DNA of 64,000 nucleotides from Microbacterium rhizosphaerae (GCF_034120055.1 NZ_CP139368.1:1860001-1924000), one strand, 5' to 3'; shown: positions 8,513-18,331, numbered from the stretch's first letter. Notes: generated by a model not told the origin, from the letters alone. Program-made: numbers and translations.

Positions 8513-9049
8513 ATGACGATCGCCGACGGTGCCTCGGTCCTCTCGGTGTCGGGCAAGACGCCCGTCATCGCTCCTTCCGCCTTCCTCGCCGCCGGGGCGC
8601 GGGTGATCGGAGACGTGCGCATGGCCGAGGGATCCAGCGTCTGGTACAACGCGGTGCTGCGGGCGGACGGCGACTCGATCACGGTCGGGGCGGGCAGCAA
8701 CCTGCAGGACAACGTGTCGGTGCATGTCGACCGCGGCAAGCCCGTCGTCATCGGCGAGAACGTGTCGGTCGGGCACAATGCCGTCGTGCACGGCTGCACG
8801 ATCGAGGACGGCTCGCTCGTCGGCATGGGCGCCGTCGTCCTCAACGGCGCGGTGATCGGCGCCGGCTCCCTGGTCGCCGGGGGAGCGGTCGTGCTGGAGG
8901 GATCGGTCATCCCGCCCGGCTCGCTCGTCGCCGGCGTCCCCGCGAAGGTGCGTCGGGAGCTGAGCGAGGACGAGCGCGCCGCATTGGTCCGCAACGCCGA
9001 GACGTATCGCGCGCACCTGGCCGACCACGCGGGCGCGACGCCCGCCTGA
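8513..9049 (+). CDS. Gamma-class carbonic anhydrase / hexapeptide-repeat protein
   Basis: A 178-residue left-handed beta-helix protein with hexapeptide repeats from about residue 20 to 150 (for example NLQDNVSVHVDRG, VSVGHNAVVHGCTIED, GSLVGMGAVVLNGAVI). The three metal-binding His of the gamma-CA family fit VSVHVD, VSVGHN and VVHGC. These trimeric zinc or iron enzymes hydrate CO2, though the PaaY/YrdA branch may have other roles. GAGAGT occupies the -10 position 6 nt before ATG, a weak leaderless candidate. Single gene; carbonic anhydrase activity is not proven. Confidence 0.88.
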   Translation: MTIADGASVLSVSGKTPVIAPSAFLAAGARVIGDVRMAEGSSVWYNAVLRADGDSITVGAGSNLQDNVSVHVDRGKPVVIGENVSVGHNAVVHGCTIEDGSLVGMGAVVLNGAVIGAGSLVAGGAVVLEGSVIPPGSLVAGVPAKVRRELSEDERAALVRNAETYRAHLADHAGATPA

Positions 9050-9056
9050 GCGATCG

Positions 9057-10397
9057 TCAGCGCGCGCAGGTGGAGTCTGTCGCGGGAGCCACGAGCCGCA
9101 GCGATGGCAGTCGGCCGTCTCGGCACAGCGTGAGGCGCAGGTGGCCCCGCATCATCACCACGATCGCGATCGCGAGGGCGGCGGCGAGCGGCACGATCCC
9201 GGACACGGCCATCCCGGCCTCCGGTCCGACGCGCTCCACGATGAATCCCATCAGCGGGCCACCGAGGGCCTGCCCGCCGAGCTGCACGAGGATGTAGAGC
9301 GCCATCACGCGTCCGCGGACGCCGAGGTTCGTCGACTGCTGCACGAGCGAGTTCGCGCTCGTGAGGAACAGCAGGCTCGCCGCCCCGCCGGCCGTGATGA
9401 GGAGGGCGAAGACCACGAGCCCCGGGGCGAGCGCGGTCGTCGCCTGCACGACGCCGAGGACGGCCGCACCCCCGACCACGAGCCGCAGGCTGACCGAGAG
9501 CCGGCGCGTGGAGAGCACGGCGCCGGTCAGTGCGCCGACGGCGACGAGCGCGTTGAAGAGCCCGTAGCCTGCGGCGCCGACCTTGAAGACGTCGTTCGCG
9601 TAGGCGGCGAGCAGCACGGGCATCGTGTACGCGAAGAACGCCACGGCGCCGAGCATCACGATGGTGAAAAGGATCGCCGGCTTGCGGCCCACGTAGCGCA
9701 GACCCTCCGTCAGCTGCCCCTTCGCCCGCGGCCGCACCGGCGTGTGGTGCAGGGTCGAGGCATCCATCAGCGCCAGCGAGAGCACCACGAGTGCGCAGGC
9801 CGCCGCGTTGATCGCGAACGCCCAGCCGCTTCCGACGGCGGTGATCGCGAGCCCGCCGATCGCCGGCCCGATCAGCGCACCGAGCTGGAAGGTCGAGGAG
9901 TTGAGGCTGATCGCATTGCGCAGGAGCTTGGGCCCGACGATCTCGTTGACGAAGACCTGACGCGCCGGGTTGTCGACGACGGTGACGAATCCGCCGAGCA
10001 GCGCCAGCGCCCAGATGTGCCACACCTGCACCGTGCCGGACAGCACGAGCACCGCGAGGACGGCAGAGATCAGAGCCGCCGTCGTCTGCGTGATCATCAG
10101 CAGCAGCCGCTTGGAGTACCGATCCGCGATGACCCCGCCCAGCAGGCCGAACAGGAGCATCGGCGCGAACTGCATCGCGACCGTGATCCCGACGGCCGCA
10201 ACGCTTCCGGACAGCTGCAGCACGAGCCAGTCCTGGGTCACGCGCTGCATGCCCAGCGCCGTGGTGGCGACGATCTGCCCGCCGGCGTAGAGCCGGTAGT
10301 TCGCGACTCGGAGCGAGACGAAGGTGTCGCGCCAGCGCGGGCGCGTGGTCATGACGGGGATGGGAGTGGTCTGCAGCGATTCGTCGGTCGATGTCAC
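9057..10397 (-). CDS. MFS efflux transporter, EntS-like
   Basis: About 446 residues with 12 predicted membrane segments. The N-terminal part (FVSLRVANYRLYAGGQIVATT, ...GVIADRYSKRLLLM) contains the MFS loop 2-3 motif D-R-Y-S-K-R and the overall pattern of the MFS_3 / enterobactin-exporter branch. The GTG start at 10397 begins VTSTDESLQTTPIP; a second candidate is an ATG 15 codons further in (MTTRPRWRDTF). It is divergent from a LysR regulator across a dyad-rich interval, so it is probably that regulator's target. Substrate unknown. Confidence 0.85.
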   Translation of the reverse strand: MTSTDESLQTTPIPVMTTRPRWRDTFVSLRVANYRLYAGGQIVATTALGMQRVTQDWLVLQLSGSVAAVGITVAMQFAPMLLFGLLGGVIADRYSKRLLLMITQTTAALISAVLAVLVLSGTVQVWHIWALALLGGFVTVVDNPARQVFVNEIVGPKLLRNAISLNSSTFQLGALIGPAIGGLAITAVGSGWAFAINAAACALVVLSLALMDASTLHHTPVRPRAKGQLTEGLRYVGRKPAILFTIVMLGAVAFFAYTMPVLLAAYANDVFKVGAAGYGLFNALVAVGALTGAVLSTRRLSVSLRLVVGGAAVLGVVQATTALAPGLVVFALLITAGGAASLLFLTSANSLVQQSTNLGVRGRVMALYILVQLGGQALGGPLMGFIVERVGPEAGMAVSGIVPLAAALAIAIVVMMRGHLRLTLCRDGRLPSLRLVAPATDSTCAR

Positions 10398-10464
10398 AGG
10401 AGTTCCGTATGCAGTCGGCGGTGGATGCGGGTCCACGCTAAAGGCGCGGCATCCATTCGCGCGA

Positions 10465-10505
10465 CCAATTGGGCCTATAACTCCCATTGGCTATCCCAAT
10501 AGGCT
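10465..10505. promoter_or_regulatory. Divergent LysR operator/promoter region
   Basis: CCAATTGGG (10465-10473) and CCCATTGG (10483-10490) form a near-perfect dyad, followed by CTAT-CCCA-ATAG (10491-10502). The -10 box TAGGCT (10500-10505) lies 6 nt before the lysR ATG, so a bound regulator would cover its own promoter. The regulator-site match is inferred. Confidence 0.55.
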
Positions 10506-10511
10506 GGGGTC

Positions 10512-11357
10512 ATGTTCGACCCCGAGCTGCTCGCCACCTTCGTCGCCGTCGCCGAGACGGGCAGCTTCACCCGTGCCGCGGAGCGCGTCGGCCTCAGCCA
10601 GCCCACGGTCAGCCAGCACGTGCAGCGCCTCGAGGCGGCGGCCCGCCGCAACCTCGTCGATCGCGACACCAGGCGGCTGCGGCTCACCGACAACGGGGAT
10701 GCGATGCTCGGCTTCGCGCGCACGATCCTCGCGGCGCACGCCGCCGCCGACACCTACTTCGCGGGCACGGCCATGCGCGGCCGGCTGCGGTTCGGCGTCG
10801 CCGACGATCTCGCGATCACGCAGCTGCCCAGCATCCTGCGCGACTTCCGTCAGGCATATCCGCAGATCAACCTGGAGCTGACCGTCGGGCAGTCAACGCC
10901 CCTGGATCGCCGGCTGAAGGCGGGACAGCTCGATCTCATCTTCATCAAGCAGGCGCAGGGCGAGGGCGAGGGCGACCGGGTCAGCAGCGACGCCCTCGTC
11001 TGGATGGGGCTCGCGCGCACCGAGCTCGCGCCGGATGCGCCGGTGCCGCTCATCGCCTATCAGGACCCGAGCGTCAGCCGCCGCATGGCGATCGATGCGC
11101 TCGAGGCCGCGGGGCGCGTCTGGCGGATCACGTGCAACACGCGCGAGGTCAACGGCGTCCTCGCCGCTGTGCGGGCAGGTCTCGGGGTCGCTCCGTTCCC
11201 ACGATCGCTCATCCCCGACGACCTCGTCACGGTGACGAACCGGCTCGGGCTTCCGGCGCTCGGAGAGGTGGAGTTCACGCTGCGGGTGGGGCCGCGTGCT
11301 CCTGCCGAGCCGACGGCCGCGCTGACGCGCGCCATCATGGGCCGCAGGCTGCATTGA
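10512..11357 (+). CDS. LysR-family transcriptional regulator
   Basis: A 281-residue LTTR. Residues 3-60 form the HTH (DPELLATFVAVAETGSFTRAAERVGLSQPTVSQHVQRLE), and residues from about 90 onward the periplasmic-binding-like effector domain (LRFGVADDLAITQLPSILRDF...). The two arms around VSSDALVWMGLARTEL and LAAVRAGLGVAPFPRSL are typical of substrate-binding lobes. Divergently transcribed from the MFS exporter and likely its regulator and its own repressor. Probably leaderless. Effector unknown. Confidence 0.93.
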   Translation: MFDPELLATFVAVAETGSFTRAAERVGLSQPTVSQHVQRLEAAARRNLVDRDTRRLRLTDNGDAMLGFARTILAAHAAADTYFAGTAMRGRLRFGVADDLAITQLPSILRDFRQAYPQINLELTVGQSTPLDRRLKAGQLDLIFIKQAQGEGEGDRVSSDALVWMGLARTELAPDAPVPLIAYQDPSVSRRMAIDALEAAGRVWRITCNTREVNGVLAAVRAGLGVAPFPRSLIPDDLVTVTNRLGLPALGEVEFTLRVGPRAPAEPTAALTRAIMGRRLH

Positions 11358-11372
11358 GCAGCGGGGGAGCGG

Positions 11373-12275
11373 TCAACCCTGAATCGGAGGATGGTTCTTG
11401 CCGCGGTGCACCTCGTAGAGGCGCACGTGTCCGGGCCACAGCGGATCGTTCTCGATCGGCTTGTCGTCCATGAAACTGCGGATGACATGCGCCAGCTGAT
11501 CGGGGTGGCTGAAGTTGATCGCGTGCGCCGCGCCCTCCAGCAGCACCACGAGCACGTGGCTGTCGGTCTGGCTGGCGATCTCGTCGACGCGGTGGGCGTG
11601 GGGCAGGAGCGGGTCGCGCTGGCCGAGGACGACGAGCGTCGGCAGGCGCATCTCCAGCAGTCGCTGGAGCGTCGGGTACTGCGTCAGCGACCGGAACATC
11701 CGCATCGTGCTCGGCACGCCGAAGCGGACGTAGTCCGGCACGGCGACGCGGGCCATCCGCACGGGCTCGCGCGGCGCATCCGCGGACAGCTGGCGGATGG
11801 CCCGCCGCAGCGGCTGGTTGAACACGCCGCCGGCAGGGGAGACCAGGACCGCCCGGTCGATGCGGTCGGGGTAGCGGTGGGCGAACTCGACGATGACGGG
11901 GCATCCCATCGAGTTGCCGACGAGCGTCGCCTTCTCCACGCCGCGGTCGTCGAAGAAATCGACGGCTGCCTGCGCGAGATCCGGGATGTCGAGCATGTCC
12001 TTGCGCTTGCCGCTGCGGCCGAAACCGGGCAGGTCGGGCACATAGGTGTGGAACTCGTCGGCGAGACGCTCGGCGGTCGGCAGGAGATACCGGCCGGACA
12101 GCCCGAAGCCGTGGATGTGCGCCATCACCCGGGGGTCCTGCGGCACGACCGGCGACTCCCGATAGAAGACGTCGACGCCGTCGATGCGCGTCCACTTCTC
12201 GGTCAGACCGGAGGCGGGCTTGCGCGGCAGCCTCCGCGGCTGCCCAGGGCGGGACGCGGACTGCGGACTGGTCAT
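11373..12275 (-). CDS. Alpha/beta-fold hydrolase
   Basis: A 300-residue protein. The oxyanion motif HGFGLSGRYL (about residue 60), the nucleophile elbow VGNSMGCPV (Ser near 117), the acid in LGQRDPLLPH and the catalytic His in GAAHAINFSHPDQL are all present. The fold is close to C-C hydrolases and haloperoxidase-like esterases. GGGGGAG lies 5 nt before the chosen ATG (MTSPQSASRPG); a longer in-frame extension has no ribosome-binding site. Convergent with lysR. Substrate cannot be deduced. Confidence 0.9.
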   Translation of the reverse strand: MTSPQSASRPGQPRRLPRKPASGLTEKWTRIDGVDVFYRESPVVPQDPRVMAHIHGFGLSGRYLLPTAERLADEFHTYVPDLPGFGRSGKRKDMLDIPDLAQAAVDFFDDRGVEKATLVGNSMGCPVIVEFAHRYPDRIDRAVLVSPAGGVFNQPLRRAIRQLSADAPREPVRMARVAVPDYVRFGVPSTMRMFRSLTQYPTLQRLLEMRLPTLVVLGQRDPLLPHAHRVDEIASQTDSHVLVVLLEGAAHAINFSHPDQLAHVIRSFMDDKPIENDPLWPGHVRLYEVHRGKNHPPIQG

Positions 12276-12378
12276 GGCGGCTCCCCCGAGCGACATGGAC
12301 GATGGCTTCACAGTCTGCCGCGGGAAGCCTCGCGTGCACCAGAGGCGCACCCGGCGAAGGCGGGGGAGAGGGATGTTG

Positions 12379-12452
12379 TGGAGGGGCGGACGGGAATCGA
12401 ACCCGCGTAATCAGTTTGGAAGACTGAGGCTCTACCATTGAGCTACCGCCCC
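12379..12452 (-). tRNA. tRNA-Gly (anticodon TCC)
   Basis: Full cloverleaf on the minus strand: acceptor GGGGCGG/CCGCCCC, anticodon stem TCAGT/ACTGA with loop CTTCCAA, T arm GCGGG-TTCGATT-CCCGT. Discriminator T is followed by an encoded CCA. Confidence 0.97.
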
Positions 12453-12557
12453 GCAGGCGCGCACGCGCACCGCCGACGAGTCTACTGGATGCGGACGCAT
12501 GCCCTCGACGCGGGCGCCCCGGGCGCCGCCGCGCAGGCACCACTCGGCGTCGTCGGC

Positions 12558-12563
12558 TAGACT
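12558..12563 (+). promoter_or_regulatory. -10 box TAGACT for tRNA-Pro (and possibly tig)
   Basis: TAGACT sits 39 nt before the mature tRNA-Pro 5' end, a normal distance for a tRNA leader. No separate promoter is obvious between tRNA-Pro and tig, so tig may share the transcript. Confidence 0.4.
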
Positions 12564-12602
12564 TGCGGGGGCCGATTCCGCGTACGCGCGCGTATGCATG
12601 CC

Positions 12603-12676
12603 CGGGGCGTAGCTCAGCTTGGTAGAGCGCCCGCTTTGGGAGCGGGAGGCCGCAGGTTCAAATCCTGTCGCCCCGA
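12603..12676 (+). tRNA. tRNA-Pro (anticodon TGG)
   Basis: Acceptor CGGGGCG/CGCCCCG, anticodon stem CCCGC/GCGGG with loop TTTGGGA, T arm GCAGG-TTCAAAT-CCTGT, discriminator A. CCA is not encoded. It lies 71 bp before the trigger-factor start. Confidence 0.97.
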
Positions 12677-12747
12677 CACAACCGGCCCCACAGACCCCGA
12701 CTCAGCCGCCGCGCTCGCGTGCGGGAATCAGAGGAGAACGAACAGGT

Positions 12748-14181
12748 ATGGTCACCAGCACCGTCGAGCAGCTGACCCCCACGCGGGTGAAGCTCCACAT
12801 CACGGTCACCCCGGACGAGCTGAAGCCCAGCATCGAGCACGCGTACGAGCACATCGCGCAGGACGTGCAGATCCCCGGCTTCCGCAAGGGCAAGGTGCCC
12901 GCTCCGATCATCAATCAGCGCATCGGCCGCGGCGCCGTCCTGGAGCACGCGGTCAGCGACGGCCTGGACAACTTCTACCGCGAGGCGATGGAGGCCCACG
13001 ACGTGCGCGCCGTCGGGCGCCCGAGCGCCGACGTCATCGAGTGGCCCAGCGACAAGGACTTCTCGGGCGACCTCAAGGTCGAGGTCGAGGTGGACGTCCG
13101 CCCCGAGTTCGAGCTGCCGGACTACGAGGGCACGACCGTCACGGTCGACGCCGTCCCGGTCGATGAGGCCGCGGTCGACGCCGAGCTCGACCGCCTGCGC
13201 GCGCGATTCGGCACCCTGGTGACCGTCGACCGCCCCGCATCCACCGGCGACTTCGTCGAGCTCGACCTCGTCGCCACGATCGAGGACGCCGAGATCGACC
13301 GCGCCGAGGGCGTCTCGTACGAGGTCGGCTCGGGCGAGCTGCTCGAGGGCATCGACGAGGCCATCGACTCGCTCACCGCGGGAGAGGACACGACGTTCCG
13401 CTCGACGCTCATCGGCGGCGACCACGCCGGCGAAGAGGCCGAGGTGTCGGTCACGGTCAAGGCGGTCAAGGAGCGCGAGCTGCCCGAGGCCGACGACGAC
13501 TTCGCGCAGATCGCGAGCGAGTTCGACACCATCGCCGAGCTCCGTGAGAGCCTCGTCGAGCGCGTCGGCGAGCAGAGCGTCTTCGCCCAGGCGTCGGCCG
13601 CCCGCGACAAGTTCATCGAGCAGTTGCTCGAGCAGGTCGACATCCCCGTGCCGCCGCAGCTGGTCGAGGACGAGGTGCACAACCACCTCGAGTCCGAGGG
13701 CCGCCTCGAGGACGACGAGCACCGCGCCGAGGTCACCGAGGCGAGCGAGAAGCAGTTCCGCACGCAGATGCTGCTCGACAAGATCGCCGAGCGCCACGCG
13801 GTGCAGGTGTCGCAGGACGAGCTGACGCAGTACATCGTGCAGTCCGCCGCCCAGTACGGCATGGCTCCGCAGGACTTCATCAACGCGCTGCAGGAGGGCA
13901 ACCAGCTGCCGGCGATCGTCGGCGAGGTCGCCCGCAACAAGGCCCTCGCGGTCGCCCTGGGCACCGTCAACGTCGTCGACACCGACGGCAAGGCGGTCGA
14001 CCTGACGGGCTTCGTCGGCTCGGCCGACGAGACCGAGGCGGAGGCCGAGGAGGAGGTCGTCGAGGAGGCGCAGGAGCTCGCAGACGCCGCGGCCGAGGCC
14101 GACGAGATCGTCGCCGCCGAGGAGGCCGCCGAGGCCACCCCCGCGAAGACCAAGAAGTCGCGCGCCAAGAAGGCCGAGTAA
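12748..14181 (+). CDS. tig: Trigger factor (ribosome-associated peptidyl-prolyl isomerase chaperone)
   Basis: A 477-residue trigger factor. The ribosome-binding signature lies in [20 protein letters not shown] (residues about 45-65). The FKBP-type PPIase domain (about 155-240, [15 protein letters not shown]) and the C-terminal helical chaperone domain follow. The last about 45 residues form an acidic run of Glu/Ala ending in a Lys-rich tail ([10 protein letters not shown]), an extension common in actinobacteria. GAGGAGA precedes the ATG. It heads the tig-clpP1-clpP2-clpX block and ends at a strong hairpin. Confidence 0.97.
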   Translation: MVTSTVEQLTPTRVKLHITVTPDELKPSIEHAYEHIAQDVQIPGFRKGKVPAPIINQRIGRGAVLEHAVSDGLDNFYREAMEAHDVRAVGRPSADVIEWPSDKDFSGDLKVEVEVDVRPEFELPDYEGTTVTVDAVPVDEAAVDAELDRLRARFGTLVTVDRPASTGDFVELDLVATIEDAEIDRAEGVSYEVGSGELLEGIDEAIDSLTAGEDTTFRSTLIGGDHAGEEAEVSVTVKAVKERELPEADDDFAQIASEFDTIAELRESLVERVGEQSVFAQASAARDKFIEQLLEQVDIPVPPQLVEDEVHNHLESEGRLEDDEHRAEVTEASEKQFRTQMLLDKIAERHAVQVSQDELTQYIVQSAAQYGMAPQDFINALQEGNQLPAIVGEVARNKALAVALGTVNVVDTDGKAVDLTGFVGSADETEAEAEEEVVEEAQELADAAAEADEIVAAEEAAEATPAKTKKSRAKKAE

Positions 14182-14192
14182 CGACTCGAGAA

Positions 14193-14227
14193 CGAGAGGG
14201 TGGATGCGACGAGCATCCACCCTCTCG
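14193..14227 (+). terminator. Strong hairpin after tig
   Basis: A perfect 15-bp stem: 14193-14207 (CGAGAGGGTGGATGC) pairs with 14213-14227 around a GACGA loop. No U tract follows. It separates tig from the clpP operon. Confidence 0.8.
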
Positions 14228-14265
14228 TCGTCTGAGGGCGTCGTCGTCGGGCTCCACTCTGCCCA

Positions 14266-14306
14266 GGGCGAACACGGGCGGGTCGCCCGCGCCACGCCGG
14301 TAGATT
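14266..14306 (+). promoter_or_regulatory. clpP1-clpP2 promoter with upstream dyad
   Basis: The -10 box TAGATT at 14301-14306 is preceded by an inverted repeat GGGCGA (14266-14271) / TCGCCC (14283-14288). clpP operons of actinobacteria are activated by ClgR; whether this dyad is a ClgR box is unproven, since it lacks the classic CGCT...GCG spacing. Confidence 0.45.
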
Positions 14307-14334
14307 CGAAGCCACGTAACGAACGGGAGCTCTC

Positions 14335-14919
14335 ATGGCTGAACCCCTTGTCGCAACCAGTGTGTTCGACAGGCTGCTGAAGGACCGCATCATCTGGCTC
14401 GGATCGGAGGTGCGGGACGACAACGCGAACGAGATCTGCGCCAAGATCCTGCTGCTTGCGGCGGAGGACCCGCAGAAGGACATCTACCTCTACGTCAACT
14501 CGCCGGGCGGCTCCATCACCGCAGGCATGGCGATCTACGACACCATGCAGTTCGTGCCGAACGACATCGTCACGGTGGGCATCGGCATGGCGGCATCCAT
14601 GGGTCAGCTGCTGCTGACCGCCGGCACCAAGGGCAAGCGCTACATCACGCCGAACGCCCGCGTGCTCCTGCACCAGCCCCACGGCGGCTTCGGCGGCACG
14701 GCGAGCGACATCCAGACGCAGGCGCAGCTGATCCTCGACATGAAGAAGCGGCTCGCCGAGATCACCGCGTCGCAGACCGGCAAGACGGTGGAGCAGATCA
14801 ACGCCGACGGCGATCGCGACCGCTGGTTCACCGCGCAGGAGGCGCTCGAGTACGGATTCGTGGACCACATCCGCGAGTCGGCCGTCGACGTCATCGGCGG
14901 CGGCGGAACCAACCAGTAA
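14335..14919 (+). CDS. clpP1: ATP-dependent Clp protease proteolytic subunit ClpP1
   Basis: A 194-residue S14 serine protease. The catalytic triad is readable: Ser88 in [10 protein letters not shown], His113 in LLHQPH, and Asp161 in [13 protein letters not shown]. It forms a mixed tetradecamer with ClpP2 and degrades proteins fed by ClpX or ClpC. GGGAG precedes the ATG. It is 28 bp upstream of clpP2 in one operon. Confidence 0.97.
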   Translation: MAEPLVATSVFDRLLKDRIIWLGSEVRDDNANEICAKILLLAAEDPQKDIYLYVNSPGGSITAGMAIYDTMQFVPNDIVTVGIGMAASMGQLLLTAGTKGKRYITPNARVLLHQPHGGFGGTASDIQTQAQLILDMKKRLAEITASQTGKTVEQINADGDRDRWFTAQEALEYGFVDHIRESAVDVIGGGGTNQ

Positions 14920-14947
14920 GGCGACGAGGGAAAGAGAGACACAGGGA

Positions 14948-15667
14948 ATGAACACTCCGACCTTCGGAATGCCCAGCAGCGCCCACTGGGGCTCCGCCCC
15001 AGACCCCCGGCTCGCGGGCGCGCGCCACCAGGGCCTGCAGATGCCGAACAGCCGCTACATCCTGCCGCAGTTCGAGGAGCGCACCGCCTACGGGTTCAAG
15101 CGCCAGGACCCGTACAACAAGCTGTTCGAGGATCGCGTGATCTTCCTCGGCGTGCAGGTCGACGACGCGTCGGCCGATGACGTCATGGCCCAGCTGCTCG
15201 TCCTCGAGAGCCAGGACCCCGACCGCGACATCATCATGTACATCAACTCGCCCGGCGGATCGTTCACCGCCATGACCGCGATCTACGACACCATGCAGTA
15301 CGTGTCGCCGCAGATCCAGACGGTCGTCCTGGGGCAGGCCGCGTCGGCCGCCGCCGTGCTGCTCGCCGCCGGTGCGCCGGGCAAGCGCCTCGCACTGCCG
15401 AACGCGCGCATCCTGATCCACCAGCCGGCGATGGGCGAGGCGGGTCACGGGCAGGCCTCTGACATCGAGATCCAGGCGAACGAGATCATGCGCATGCGCA
15501 CGTGGCTCGAGGAGACGCTGTCCCAGCACTCCAGCCACCCGCTCGAGGATGTCCACCGCGACATCGACCGCGACAAGATCCTGTCGGCGGCCGAGGCGGT
15601 CGAGTACGGCCTGGTCGACCAGGTCCTGACCACCCGCAAGCGCGGACAGGCAGCCATCTCCTCCTGA
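14948..15667 (+). CDS. clpP2: ATP-dependent Clp protease proteolytic subunit ClpP2
   Basis: A 239-residue ClpP paralogue with a long N-terminal extension (first about 45 residues, including NSRYILPQFEERTAYG) that is normally processed in actinobacterial ClpP2. Triad: Ser133 in LGQAASAAAV, His158 in ILIHQP, Asp209 in DIDRDK. Actinobacteria need both subunits for activity. The gene overlaps nothing but follows clpP1 closely. Confidence 0.96.
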   Translation: MNTPTFGMPSSAHWGSAPDPRLAGARHQGLQMPNSRYILPQFEERTAYGFKRQDPYNKLFEDRVIFLGVQVDDASADDVMAQLLVLESQDPDRDIIMYINSPGGSFTAMTAIYDTMQYVSPQIQTVVLGQAASAAAVLLAAGAPGKRLALPNARILIHQPAMGEAGHGQASDIEIQANEIMRMRTWLEETLSQHSSHPLEDVHRDIDRDKILSAAEAVEYGLVDQVLTTRKRGQAAISS

Positions 15668-15819
15668 TCCGGGAGCGCGACGGGGCATCCGGCACATCGT
15701 CCACAGGCTGGGCGCAATCCGGCCGGATGTCCCCGTCAGCGGATAGGCTCGGAATCGATCGGCACTCCGAGTGTCGAGACCGATCGGCATCTCGGATGCC
15801 GTAACCGGAGGGGGAGCCC

Positions 15820-17088
15820 ATGGCACGCATCGGTGAGAGCGCCGACCTGTTCAAGTGCTCCTTCTGCGGCAAGAGCCAGAAGCAGGTCCAGCAGCTGATC
15901 GCGGGCCCCGGCGTGTACATCTGCGACGAGTGCGTCGAGCTGTGCAACGAGATCATCGAAGAGCGGATGGCGGAGTCCGGCTCGGGCATCGTGTCCGACT
16001 TCGACCTCCCGAAGCCGCGTGAGATCTTCTCCTTCCTCGAGGAGTACGTGGTCGGCCAGGACGACGCCAAGCGCGCACTGTCGGTCGCCGTCTACAACCA
16101 CTACAAGCGCGTGCGGGCGCACGGCACGATCCAGTCCGCCGAGCAGCGCGCCGATGAGATCGAGATCGCCAAGAGCAACATCCTGCTGCTCGGGCCCACC
16201 GGCTGCGGCAAGACGTATCTGGCACAGACTCTCGCGAAGCGGCTCAACGTGCCTTTCGCGGTCGCCGACGCCACCGCGCTCACGGAGGCGGGGTACGTGG
16301 GGGAGGATGTCGAGAACATCCTCCTGAAGCTCCTGCAGGCGGCGGACTTCGACACCAAGCGCGCCGAGACCGGCATCATCTACATCGACGAGGTCGACAA
16401 GATCGCCCGCAAGGCGGAGAACCCTTCGATCACGCGCGACGTCTCGGGAGAGGGCGTCCAGCAGGCGCTCCTGAAGATCCTCGAGGGCACGGTGGCCTCG
16501 GTGCCTCCGCAGGGCGGCCGCAAGCACCCGCACCAGGAATTCATCCAGATCGACACGACGAACGTCCTGTTCATCGTGGCCGGGGCGTTCGCAGGGCTCG
16601 AGGACATCATCTCCGCGCGTGTCGGAAAGCACGGCGTGGGATTCGGCGCGTCGCTGCACCGCAAGGACGAGGACCTCAACCTCTTCAGCGAAGTGCAGCC
16701 GGAGGACCTCCACAAGTTCGGGCTGATCCCGGAGTTCATCGGTCGCCTTCCGGTGGTCGCCTCGGTCTCGCCGCTCCACCGAGAGGCGCTCATGGAGATC
16801 CTCACCGAGCCCAAGAACGCGCTGGTCAAGCAGTACCAGCGCATGTTCGAGCTCGACGGCGTGACGCTCGAGTTCGACCACGAGGCGCTCGAGGGCATCG
16901 CCGAACTCGCCGTCGCCCGCAAGACGGGTGCGCGCGGACTCCGAGCCATCCTCGAGGACGTGCTCGGCCCGATCATGTTCGAGATCCCCTCCACCGAGGA
17001 CGTCGACAAGGTCATCGTGACGCGCGCCTCCGTCGACGAGGGCGCCCCGCCGACGCTGGTCCTGCGTCAGAAGCGCAAGAGCGCCTGA
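15820..17088 (+). CDS. clpX: ATP-dependent Clp protease ATP-binding subunit ClpX
   Basis: A 422-residue AAA+ unfoldase. The N-terminal zinc-binding domain has Cys13, Cys16, Cys35 and Cys38. Walker A GPTGCGKT spans 125-132; Walker B is [10 protein letters not shown]; the sensor and pore region [14 protein letters not shown] and the IGF-type loop region near LPVVASV follow. GGGGGAG precedes the ATG. It unfolds tagged proteins and feeds ClpP1P2. The gene lies 152 bp after clpP2 and probably has its own promoter. Confidence 0.97.
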   Translation: MARIGESADLFKCSFCGKSQKQVQQLIAGPGVYICDECVELCNEIIEERMAESGSGIVSDFDLPKPREIFSFLEEYVVGQDDAKRALSVAVYNHYKRVRAHGTIQSAEQRADEIEIAKSNILLLGPTGCGKTYLAQTLAKRLNVPFAVADATALTEAGYVGEDVENILLKLLQAADFDTKRAETGIIYIDEVDKIARKAENPSITRDVSGEGVQQALLKILEGTVASVPPQGGRKHPHQEFIQIDTTNVLFIVAGAFAGLEDIISARVGKHGVGFGASLHRKDEDLNLFSEVQPEDLHKFGLIPEFIGRLPVVASVSPLHREALMEILTEPKNALVKQYQRMFELDGVTLEFDHEALEGIAELAVARKTGARGLRAILEDVLGPIMFEIPSTEDVDKVIVTRASVDEGAPPTLVLRQKRKSA

Positions 17089-17092
17089 ACGC

Positions 17093-18295
17093 GTGAGGGA
17101 CGACCGGCCGGCCGGAGCAGCCTCCGGCGGATCGATCGCGCATCCGGTCCTGGCCGGCGTCGTCGGATCGGTCACCGGATTCGCGTCCTCCTTCGCGCTC
17201 GTCCTCGCGGGTGCGGGCGCCGTCGGGGCGACGACCGCCCAGGCTGCCTCAGGCCTGCTCGCTCTGTGCGTCATGCAGGGCGCCCTGGCCATCGTGCTCT
17301 CGCTCACGGCACGTCTGCCCATCTCCATCGCGTGGTCGACGCCCGGGTCCGCCGTGCTGATCACGGCGGGCGTGCTCACCCACGACTTCGGCGTCGCCGT
17401 CGCGGCGTTCCTCGTCGCGGGTCTGCTCATCGCGCTCACGGGACTGTGGCCGTGGCTCGCCCGACAGATGACCCGCATCCCGGCGCCCATCGCGAGTGCG
17501 ATGCTGGCCGGCATCCTGCTTCCCATCTGCATCTCGCCCGTGCAGGCTGCCGTCCAGCTGCCGCTGCTCGCGCTGCCGCCGATCATCGTCTGGCTCGTGC
17601 TGTCGCGCTTCGCGCCGCGCTGGGCGGTGCCCGCGGCGGTGGCGGTCACCGCCGTGGCCGTCGTCGTCGCGGCAGGTCCCGACTGGGCGGCCCACGCCTC
17701 CTTCGCGCCGCGCATCGAGCTCGTCGCTCCGGTGTTCGCCCCGCTCGTGGTCGTGTCGCTGGCCGTCCCGCTCTACCTCGTAACGATGGCGGGGCAGAAC
17801 ATCGCCGGATTCACGGTGCTGCGCACCTACGGCTACGAGCCGGTGCCCGCACGCCTCATCCTGACGTCCACGGGGCTCGCCAGCGCCGCCATCTCGGCGT
17901 TCGGAGCACAGACGATCAACCTCTCGGCCTTGTCCGCCGCCATCATGGTCGGCGACCAGCACACCCCGAAGGACCGTCGGTGGATCGCCACCGTCACCGC
18001 AGGCTGCTGCTACATCCTGCTCGGGCTCGGGGCGGGCGTCGCCGGCGCCCTCGTCTCTGCGAGCCCCCCGATCCTCATCGAATCCGTCGCCGGGCTCGCA
18101 CTCCTGGGTGCCCTCATCACGGCGATCACAGGTGCGCTCGCCGATCCGGCCGGACGGCTCGTCGCCATCGGCACATTCGTGACCGTCGCCTCCGGGATCG
18201 TGGTCGCGGGGCTCGGCTCCGCCTTCTGGGGGCTCGTGGTCGGCGGTGTCATGTGGCTCGTGCTGCGCGCGGGACGGCGGCCCTCCCCGGCGTGA
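17093..18295 (+). CDS. benE: BenE-family (benzoate/H+ symporter-like) transporter
   Basis: A 400-residue membrane protein of about 12 segments. The family signatures are ISIAWSTPGSAVLIT (residues about 80-95) and the motif MAGQNIAGFTVLRTYGYEPVP. BenE proteins import benzoate or related aromatics with protons. It starts GTG 4 bp after the clpX stop, so it may be read through from clpX, which is unusual company for an aromatic transporter. No aromatic-degradation genes are nearby, so the substrate is open. Confidence 0.88.
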   Translation: MRDDRPAGAASGGSIAHPVLAGVVGSVTGFASSFALVLAGAGAVGATTAQAASGLLALCVMQGALAIVLSLTARLPISIAWSTPGSAVLITAGVLTHDFGVAVAAFLVAGLLIALTGLWPWLARQMTRIPAPIASAMLAGILLPICISPVQAAVQLPLLALPPIIVWLVLSRFAPRWAVPAAVAVTAVAVVVAAGPDWAAHASFAPRIELVAPVFAPLVVVSLAVPLYLVTMAGQNIAGFTVLRTYGYEPVPARLILTSTGLASAAISAFGAQTINLSALSAAIMVGDQHTPKDRRWIATVTAGCCYILLGLGAGVAGALVSASPPILIESVAGLALLGALITAITGALADPAGRLVAIGTFVTVASGIVVAGLGSAFWGLVVGGVMWLVLRAGRRPSPA

Positions 18296-18325
18296 TCGGC
18301 CTGCCGCGGTGTCGCACCCCGTGCG

Positions 18326-18331
18326 TAGCGT
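18326..18331 (+). promoter_or_regulatory. -10 box TAGCGT of a probable leaderless promoter
   Basis: TAGCGT is exactly 6 nt before the ATG at 18338, the leaderless spacing. No -35 is clear. Confidence 0.4.

Noticed and set aside
12658..14955. Minus-strand frame opposite trigger factor and clpP1.
   Set aside because: Overlaps tRNA-Pro, tig and clpP1, all secure; no family match.
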